From Lentimicrobiaceae bacterium (GTDB lineage Bacteria; Bacteroidota; Bacteroidia; Bacteroidales; WCHB1-69), in contig WQWP01000023.1 in the NCBI GenBank assembly GCA_009787485.1, positions 1 to 22,168 on the forward strand: a stretch of DNA of 22,168 nucleotides, in the 5' to 3' direction. This document shows, in pieces, positions 7,081 to 12,800 of this stretch. The notes below the pieces were generated by a model. That model had not been told where the DNA came from. It saw nothing but the letters and a program-made list of their open reading frames with translations, and did no database searches. The translations under genes were made by a program, and so were the position numbers. Each line of letters starts with the position of its first letter. Within the stretch, counting starts at the first letter, position 1.

Positions 7081-9851
7081 TGCGCCTCATACCAATTCTT
7101 CCCAAAACTCAATTCCGCTACTAAGGGGACTTTTATGATAAGGGCAGTATTCATTAAGTCGGGGACGATTTGGGCGATGATGTCTAATTCTTCTAATGGG
7201 ACGTCAAATACCAATTCATCATGTACTTGTAACACCATTTTTGTGTTCAAATTTCTGTCTTTTAATTCTTTGTAAATACGAATCATCGCAATTTTAATCA
7301 CGTCGGCGGCAGTGCCTTGAATGGGGGCGTTGATGGCGTTGCGCTCTGCTGCCTTGCGCAACATGCCGTTTCCGGAGTGGATGTCGCGAATGTAGCGCCG
7401 CCTGCCTAACAAAGTTTCTACGTAACCGTTTTCGCGGGCAAACTCGACAATGCTGTTCATAAATTGTTCAATTTTGGGAAAGCTGCAGTTGTAATCAATA
7501 ATGAGTTGTCGCGCTTCCCCTTGCGGAATGTGCAACCGGTCGGCTAATCCAAATGCCGACATGCCATATAAAATGCCGAAATTGACGGTTTTGGCATAAC
7601 GCCGTTGCTCTTTGGTAACCTCTTTCGGTAGCACGTGAAAAACACGCGAAGCGGTTATGGTATGAATATCTTGCTGTTGCTGAAAGGCTTGAATCATGCT
7701 CTCATCATTTGCCATAGCGGCAACAATGCGCAATTCCACTTGCGAATAATCGGCAGAAACCAGCACATTTTTATCCGAAGAAGGTACAAACGCTTTGCGA
7801 ATCTCTTTGCCCCGCTCCGTGCGGATGGGAATATTTTGCAAATTGGGATTGATGGAACTTAGCCTTCCCGTAGCTGTTATGGTTTGCTGAAAAGTGGTGT
7901 GAACCTTTCCCGTTTTAGGATCCATCAATTGCGGCAATGCATCAATATATGTGGATTTTAACTTTGCTAACGACCGCCATTCTAAAATAAGCGGAATAAT
8001 AGGATGCTTTTGATACAGTTTTTGCAGAATCTCTTCGCCGGTTTGATATTGTCTGGTTTTCGTTAACTTGGCGTTTTCAATGATGTGCAGTTTTTCAAAT
8101 AAAATTTCACCCAACTGTTTAGGCGAAGCAATATTAAAAGTGGTTTCTGCCAATTCAAAAATCCGGACTTCAATATCTTGAATTTCCTTTGTAATAGCAG
8201 CAGAACTTTCTTCCAACATCTTTTTATCAATTTTAATTCCGGTAAGCTCTATGTTGGCAAGCACTTGAGTTAACGGCATCTCAATTTCATAAAACAGTTT
8301 TATCAACGATGCTTTTTCTAATTCTTCTTTAAAGATGGGAAACAACTGTGAATAAATTTCTACTTTTTCGTAAGCTATATCCATTTGAAGTTTTTGTGAA
8401 TTAATTTTCTGATTGTTTATTAATTCATACTCCAAATAAGATTCGGTAATTCTTTCCAATTGATGTGAAATTTCCGGTTGAATGAGATAATGCGCTACCT
8501 GCAAATCGAACACAACGGCTTTAATATCTATTTGATACTCATCGCAATATTTAAAAATATTTTTGGTTTGGAAGGATATAATTTCGCGAGGGTTTTCGAA
8601 AATGATTTTCAAAATATCCATTGTCGTAGGGGCGTTGCGCGCAGCGCCCCTATCCATATTGCAATAATAAATCTGTTCCCCGTTTTCCGAAAACGCAACC
8701 CCTGCAATAACATCATTGGTGTAAATCCATTCAAAAAACAGGCGTTGGTTGGGCATTATCATATCATCCGTCCATTCAATAAATTCATGCGTATAATCCG
8801 TAAATGTTTTGTAGATGGAGTTTTGTTGGGATGAATAATCATTTTCCTCAACCTCAATATCCTGATTAAACAAATCGGGAACAACCTGCACGTTATTTTC
8901 GCGCCTTCGCGCCTTCGTACTTTCTCCCTTTTCCCCTTCTCCCTTCTCCTTTCTCCCTTCTCCCATCTCCTGCATTTCCATCAAAATCCGATTCCCCAAC
9001 GATCGAAATTCCAATTCATAAAACAAACTTCGCAAGGCGTCGAAATTGGGCGTGTGCATGATCGTTGCATCACAATCACAGTCAATAGGAACATCCAACA
9101 TAATGGTTGCCAACGATTTCGACATGAACGCCTGTTCTTGATGCTCTATCAATGTTTGGCGCAGTTTATCGTTATCTATTTGATCAATGTTTTTATAAAT
9201 ATTTTCGATAGAGTGAAACTGCTGAATCAATTTTTTGGCTTTCACCTCGCCGATGTTGGGCACGCCCGGAATATTATCGGAGGCATCGCCCCACAATCCT
9301 AATATATCAATCAGTTCCTCAGGGCTTTCGATGCTGTATTTTTCGCAAATCTCTTTTACGCCTAACGTTTCCGCTTTTTGTCCGAATTTACCGGGTTTGT
9401 ACATAAAAATATTTTCCGACACCAATTGCCCGTAATCCTTATCGGAGGTCATCATATAAACCTCAAAACCTTGAACTTCTGCTTGTTTTGCTAACGTTCC
9501 GATAATATCATCGGCTTCATAGCCGTCTTTCACTAAAATGGGAATATTAAATGCCTCCAACAGTTTGTAAATGTAAGGAATAGCCTTCACAATATCTTCG
9601 GGCGTGCTTTCGCGATGCGCTTTATAGGCTTCAAACTCGGCGTGGCGCAGGGTAGGGGCGCCCGTATCGAACGAAACTGCCAAATGGGTAGGATTTTCGT
9701 TGCGTATCACTTCATACAGCGTATTGGTAAACCCAAAAATAGCAGAAGTATTTAGCCCTTTGCTGGTTACGCGCGGCGAGCGGATCATGGCGTAGTAGGC
9801 TCGGTAAATGAGCGCCATGGCGTCTAAGAGGAAAAGTTTTTTTTGTTTCAT
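7077..9851 (-). CDS. polA: DNA polymerase I
   Basis: The 924-residue PolA has an N-terminal 5' nuclease domain (about 1-290, with AFEAYKAHR-like and TSDKDYGQLV motifs and acidic metal ligands). A 3'-5' exonuclease-like region (about 350-520) and a family A polymerase domain follow. Polymerase motif A is DYSQVELR at 701-708, motif B RRYAKTVNFGILYG at 750-763, and motif C HDE at 877-879, all intact. It should act in Okazaki-fragment processing and repair. The exonuclease region seems inactive: the DxE of Exo I, the Asp of Exo II and the YxxxD of Exo III are not recognisable. Two insertions look like DNA repeats: a Gly/Glu/Lys-rich stretch at residues 296-320 and MDRGAARNAPTTM at 399-411. The gene starts 11 nt after the FISUMP gene stop and overlaps the convergent stop at 7080 by 4 bp. 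Confidence 0.97.
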   Translation of the reverse strand: MKQKKLFLLDAMALIYRAYYAMIRSPRVTSKGLNTSAIFGFTNTLYEVIRNENPTHLAVSFDTGAPTLRHAEFEAYKAHRESTPEDIVKAIPYIYKLLEAFNIPILVKDGYEADDIIGTLAKQAEVQGFEVYMMTSDKDYGQLVSENIFMYKPGKFGQKAETLGVKEICEKYSIESPEELIDILGLWGDASDNIPGVPNIGEVKAKKLIQQFHSIENIYKNIDQIDNDKLRQTLIEHQEQAFMSKSLATIMLDVPIDCDCDATIMHTPNFDALRSLFYELEFRSLGNRILMEMQEMGEGRKEKGEGEKGESTKARRRENNVQVVPDLFNQDIEVEENDYSSQQNSIYKTFTDYTHEFIEWTDDMIMPNQRLFFEWIYTNDVIAGVAFSENGEQIYYCNMDRGAARNAPTTMDILKIIFENPREIISFQTKNIFKYCDEYQIDIKAVVFDLQVAHYLIQPEISHQLERITESYLEYELINNQKINSQKLQMDIAYEKVEIYSQLFPIFKEELEKASLIKLFYEIEMPLTQVLANIELTGIKIDKKMLEESSAAITKEIQDIEVRIFELAETTFNIASPKQLGEILFEKLHIIENAKLTKTRQYQTGEEILQKLYQKHPIIPLILEWRSLAKLKSTYIDALPQLMDPKTGKVHTTFQQTITATGRLSSINPNLQNIPIRTERGKEIRKAFVPSSDKNVLVSADYSQVELRIVAAMANDESMIQAFQQQQDIHTITASRVFHVLPKEVTKEQRRYAKTVNFGILYGMSAFGLADRLHIPQGEARQLIIDYNCSFPKIEQFMNSIVEFARENGYVETLLGRRRYIRDIHSGNGMLRKAAERNAINAPIQGTAADVIKIAMIRIYKELKDRNLNTKMVLQVHDELVFDVPLEELDIIAQIVPDLMNTALIIKVPLVAELSFGKNWYEAH
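8627..8652. repeat. GC-rich palindrome inserted in frame in polA
   Basis: A 26-bp near-perfect palindrome reads TAGGGGCG-TTGCGCGCAG-CGCCCCTA, with only one non-Watson-Crick pair (T opposite G). It is far more GC-rich than the surrounding gene. It encodes DRGAARNAPTT in the degenerate exonuclease region, where PolA homologues need no such segment. Confidence 0.75.
8892..8966. repeat. Low-complexity purine/pyrimidine tract in polA, coding
   Basis: The plus strand shows repeated TTCTCCC/CCTTCTCC units and a duplicated CGCGCCTTCG unit. On the polA strand this is a GGGAGAAGG-type purine tract encoding about 25 Gly/Glu/Lys/Arg residues (near 296-320). It falls at the linker between the 5' nuclease and exonuclease-like domains. 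Confidence 0.7.
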
Positions 9852-9862
9852 TGAATTAGTAT

Positions 9863-10441
9863 TTATTCTGCGACACAGCGGACGCGAAAGCGATTCACAT
9901 GAAATTGGTAGCGAGGATTTAGGCTGGTGGTAGTACTAACCCAGCTACCCCAAGGACCCTCTGGAGAGCCCATGTAGTACACTGTACCGTTGTTGCCACC
10001 GTAGCCTGCAGAAGGCAAGAAGAGGAGGTTGTCATCATTACCAAAAATGCGACCATTCACATCATTTATGGCTGTTCTCTCACCAGCGACACTTGCCAAA
10101 CTATTCAATTCGGCACCCGTGGGCACACGCCAACCTGAAGGGCAAGGATCGTTAATTTTCTCCCAAATATTATCAATATTATACCTACTCCACAGAGGGT
10201 TGCAGTCAAAATCTGCTGTTGGGTCGGTATCCTTCCAAGCAATTCTTCCATTCCAATGGTAAAGCATACCCAAATCTTCAGGGTTAGTAGTAAATGTGCC
10301 AGGTGCATCCACATTACGGGTTGCCCATTTTATACCGTCTATTAAAACCCATTCGGGAACTTCTGCTTGATCTTGAGTTGTTTGAGCGGAAGATGAGAGA
10401 GAAAGGAAAAAGCAAAAGAGAAATAGAAGAATGTTTTTCAT
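9863..10441 (-). CDS. Secreted FISUMP-domain protein
   Basis: The 192-residue product has a signal peptide ending at SSSAQ (about residue 20). The rest is one domain with WVLIDGIKWATRNV, GMLYHWNG, DPCPSGWRVPTGAEL, LFLPSAGY and a terminal FRVRCVAE. This pattern matches the Fibrobacter succinogenes major paralogous domain (FISUMP), a domain of unknown function found in secreted and surface proteins. It has no lipobox and no sorting domain, so it may be periplasmic or released. The paralogue at 18460-19353 shares 40 identical consecutive nucleotides in the WVLIDGIKWAT region. A near-match to the -7 consensus (TACTTTCG, 10471-10478, minus strand) lies about 30 nt upstream. polA follows after only 11 nt, so a shared transcript is likely. 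Confidence 0.85.
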   Translation of the reverse strand: MKNILLFLFCFFLSLSSSAQTTQDQAEVPEWVLIDGIKWATRNVDAPGTFTTNPEDLGMLYHWNGRIAWKDTDPTADFDCNPLWSRYNIDNIWEKINDPCPSGWRVPTGAELNSLASVAGERTAINDVNGRIFGNDDNLLFLPSAGYGGNNGTVYYMGSPEGPWGSWVSTTTSLNPRYQFHVNRFRVRCVAE

Positions 10442-10499
10442 ATTGGTGGGCAGGGTAAGTGATTTGAGCGCGAAAGTATGAAAATTATTAAAAATGAGA

Positions 10500-10655
10500 T
10501 AATAGGCATGGGCTGAAATAAATCGCGCTTTCAGCGCTCTTGTGCAGGCATAAACTGAAATAGATTTACAAAAAAGAGAGAAAGTAAAGAAATATCAGAA
10601 ATAAAAATCAAAAACTTACAAAGCTTGCCATTGGTAGCGTAGCCCATGCCTATTA
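10500..10655. mobile_element. MITE-like element with 15-bp terminal inverted repeats
   Basis: TAATAGGCATGGGCT at 10500-10514 is the exact reverse complement of AGCCCATGCCTATTA at 10641-10655. The 126-bp interior has no convincing reading frame and contains an imperfect direct repeat of the AGGCAT...CTGAAATA type (10504-10522 and 10537-10555). I see no target-site duplication at the ends. It fills most of the gap between rlmH and the FISUMP gene. It could be a decayed or non-autonomous element, or simply a long-range inverted repeat. Confidence 0.5.
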
Positions 10656-10669
10656 CCCGAATACTTTAC

Positions 10670-11143
10670 TCATTCATGATGATACGGTTCCCCTTTCAAA
10701 ATCGTAAACCCCCGATACAACTGCTCCATGAAAAGCAACCGCGCCAACTTGTGTGGAAAAGTCATTTTTGACATGGATAGGGAGAAATTGGCGCGCTGGT
10801 ACAATTCCTCAGAAAAACCATAAACGCCTCCTATCAAGAAAATTACATTTTTACATCCTGAGTTTAATCGTTGTTGTAGAAATTGCGAAAATTGCACTGA
10901 AGAATGTTCTTTTCCACGCTCATCAAGCAAAACAACAATATCTTGTGGAGTTATCTTTTTGAGAAATAATTCTCCCTCCTGTTTTTTTTGAAGTTCGAGA
11001 GGTAATGATTTTGTATTTTTTAAGTATGGAATTGCCTCAATTTCAAAACTATTGTAGTTATTAATTTTGGAAATATAATCTTGTGAAGCTGCTTGCAGTT
11101 CTTCCAGATTTTCTTTTCCTATGAATAACAGTTTGATTTTCAT
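10670..11143 (-). CDS. rlmH: 23S rRNA (pseudouridine1915-N3)-methyltransferase RlmH
   Basis: The 157-residue product is a typical full-length RlmH, a small SPOUT-class methyltransferase that modifies pseudouridine 1915 in helix 69 of 23S rRNA using S-adenosylmethionine. Visible motifs are LDERGK (73-78), the SAM-binding knot loop FLIGGVYGF (102-110), the MTFPHKLARLLFMEQLYR segment and the C-terminal YHHE. It starts with MKIKLLFIGK, as the family does. It lies 45 nt after miaB on the same strand, separated from it by a shared palindromic repeat, and is the last gene of the rpmH-miaB-rlmH cluster. Confidence 0.96.
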   Translation of the reverse strand: MKIKLLFIGKENLEELQAASQDYISKINNYNSFEIEAIPYLKNTKSLPLELQKKQEGELFLKKITPQDIVVLLDERGKEHSSVQFSQFLQQRLNSGCKNVIFLIGGVYGFSEELYQRANFSLSMSKMTFPHKLARLLFMEQLYRGFTILKGEPYHHE

Positions 11144-11151
11144 TTTTTAGT

Positions 11152-11176
11152 CCGTCAGTTAAAACTGACGGCAATG
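11152..11176. repeat. 25-nt palindrome-containing repeat, copy 2, between miaB and rlmH
   Basis: Same 25 nt as 1193-1217: CCGTCAGTTAAAACTGACGG followed by CAATG. It ends 8 nt before the rlmH start codon on the transcribed (minus) strand. A hairpin there would lie in the rlmH leader. Confidence 0.85.
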
Positions 11177-11182
11177 ATTTTT

Positions 11183-11213
11183 TAATTCCTAATTCTTAAT
11201 TTCTAATTCTTCC
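11183..11213. repeat. AT-rich AATTCTTAATTTC-type tract at the miaB 3' end
   Basis: On the miaB strand this reads as repeated GAATTAGAAATTAAG units and encodes the last residues (EELEIKN) and the stop of MiaB. It resembles the GAATTACGAATTAG part of the 55-nt repeat at 2-56. It adjoins the palindrome at 11152-11176, so the miaB-rlmH junction consists almost only of repeat sequence. Confidence 0.5.
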
Positions 11214-12523
11214 GCTTCTCCTAGTAGTGTTCCCGCAGTGCATCTTGCAATCTTCACCTCCACATAATCGCCGATTTTGTAGTTCTTTTTGGGGAATACA
11301 CAGACTTTGTTTTGTGGGTTTCTTCCGAAAAGATGTTGGTCGGAACGTTTGGAAATGCCTTCCACCAATACGGTAACGGTTTTGCCAATATCTCTTTTGT
11401 TGCTTTCTAACGAAAGGTGTTGTTGAAGTGCAATAATCTCTTCCAAACGTTTAATTTTCAACTCTTCGGGAATATCGTCTTCAAATTTTTCCGCTGCTTT
11501 CGTACCTTCGCGTACTGAGTATTTGAACATGAAGGCGTATTCGTAGCCCACTTCTTTCATCAAAGCTAATGTATCTTGGTGGTCTTGCTCTGTCTCTCCG
11601 CAAAAACCGGCAATCACATCGGTAGAAATCGCGCAATCGGGCAGTATTTCCTTAATTTTTTGGATACGCTCCAAATAATATTCACGAGAATAGACACGGT
11701 TCATTTTCTTTAGCATCTCATTGCTTCCCGATTGCACCGGTAAATGGATGTAATGGCACACGTTAGGATATTTTGCCATGACAAACAACAGCTTATCCGA
11801 AATATCTTTCGGGTGCGAAGTGGCATATCGAATGCGCAATAATGGGGAAATTTGTGCTATTTTTTCTACTAAATCTGCAAAATCCATGCTTTTTTCTGCT
11901 TCTTTCCAGCAGTATGAGTTTACATTTTGTCCCAACAATGTAATTTCCCGAAATCCTTTTTCAAACAAACCTTGCGCTTCTTCCATGATGGTTTTCGGAT
12001 CACGGCTGCGCTCTCTGCCGCGTGTGTAGGGAACTACGCAATAGGAACAAAAATTGTTGCAACCACGCATAATAGCGATAAACGCAGAAATGCCGTTGCT
12101 GTCGTAGCGAACCGGCTCAATATCATCGTAGGTTTCTTTTTCCGAGAGATGTACGTTAAAGGAGATGTTACCCAAAGTGGCATCTTCGATAAGTTGAGGT
12201 AGCGAACGATAAGCATCTGGTCCGGCAATAAAATCCAATGCTTTTTCTTCTTCCAGCAGCTGTTCTTTTATGCGCTCTGCCATGCAACCGAGCAAGCCGA
12301 TAAGTAAATTTTTGTTTTTCTTTTTGAGCGATACCAATTCACGCAAGCGTTTTCGGATGCGTTGTTCAGCATTGTCGCGTACCGAACATGTATTTAACAA
12401 AATCAGGTCCGCTTCTCGAAGCGAATCTGTAACAGTATAATAGGGAGATAGAATAGAAGCTACCACTTCGCTGTCGGCAACGTTCATTTGACAGCCGTAA
12501 GTTTCAATATGGAGCTTCTTCAC
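11189..12523 (-). CDS. miaB: tRNA-2-methylthio-N6-isopentenyladenosine37 synthase MiaB
   Basis: The 444-residue protein is a radical-SAM methylthiotransferase that adds a methylthio group to i6A37 of tRNAs. The N-terminal UPF0004 domain has the three cysteines of the auxiliary iron-sulfur cluster (Cys11 in TYGCQMN, Cys46 in LNTCSVRD, Cys80 in LLGCMAER). The radical-SAM motif CNNFCSYC supplies Cys155, Cys159 and Cys162. SHPKDIS, HLPVQSGS and a C-terminal TRAM domain (from about residue 380) follow. I prefer MiaB to RimO or MtaB because of the GCQMN start and overall pattern. It begins 15 nt after rpmH and ends 45 nt before rlmH. Its last codons fall in an AT-rich repeat tract. Confidence 0.95.
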   Translation of the reverse strand: MKKLHIETYGCQMNVADSEVVASILSPYYTVTDSLREADLILLNTCSVRDNAEQRIRKRLRELVSLKKKNKNLLIGLLGCMAERIKEQLLEEEKALDFIAGPDAYRSLPQLIEDATLGNISFNVHLSEKETYDDIEPVRYDSNGISAFIAIMRGCNNFCSYCVVPYTRGRERSRDPKTIMEEAQGLFEKGFREITLLGQNVNSYCWKEAEKSMDFADLVEKIAQISPLLRIRYATSHPKDISDKLLFVMAKYPNVCHYIHLPVQSGSNEMLKKMNRVYSREYYLERIQKIKEILPDCAISTDVIAGFCGETEQDHQDTLALMKEVGYEYAFMFKYSVREGTKAAEKFEDDIPEELKIKRLEEIIALQQHLSLESNKRDIGKTVTVLVEGISKRSDQHLFGRNPQNKVCVFPKKNYKIGDYVEVKIARCTAGTLLGEAEELEIKN

Positions 12524-12538
12524 AGCACGTTATAACAA

Positions 12539-12694
12539 TTACTTTTTGTCCATTTCGTCAGAAACAGTAAGTTTCTTTCTACCTTTTGCTCTGCGGGCTG
12601 CCAATACTCTACGACCGTTTGCAGTTGCCATTCTTTCTCTAAATCCGTGTTTGTTTTTGCGTCTTCTGTTCGACGGTTGGTACGTTCTTTTCAT
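12539..12694 (-). CDS. rpmH: Ribosomal protein bL34
   Basis: This 51-codon gene encodes MKRTYQPSNRRRKNKHGFRE and continues with RMATANGRRVLAARRAKGRKKLTV, the unmistakable bL34 sequence, with a short acidic-basic tail (SDEMDKK). bL34 is a small basic protein of the large ribosomal subunit. In many bacteria rpmH lies beside rnpA and the replication origin; here it instead heads a cluster with miaB (15 nt downstream) and rlmH, all of which act on translation. A TATTTTTG -7 element lies 40 nt upstream. Confidence 0.97.
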   Translation of the reverse strand: MKRTYQPSNRRRKNKHGFRERMATANGRRVLAARRAKGRKKLTVSDEMDKK

Positions 12695-12733
12695 TGCGAT
12701 ATCGTGCTAAAAATGTTTTTTATTTTGGGGGTG

Positions 12734-12741
12734 CAAAAATA
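12734..12741 (-). promoter_or_regulatory. Candidate -7 promoter element of rpmH-miaB-rlmH
   Basis: On the minus strand TATTTTTG fits TAnnTTTG and lies 40 nt upstream of the rpmH ATG, in the gap between sprE/porW and rpmH. No clear TTG lies at the expected -33 distance, so the support is partial. Confidence 0.45.
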
Positions 12742-12800
12742 TATTTTTTTGCGAAGGTTTGATGGGAATCGGCGTTTTTTTTATTTGGCTTATTTTCAGA

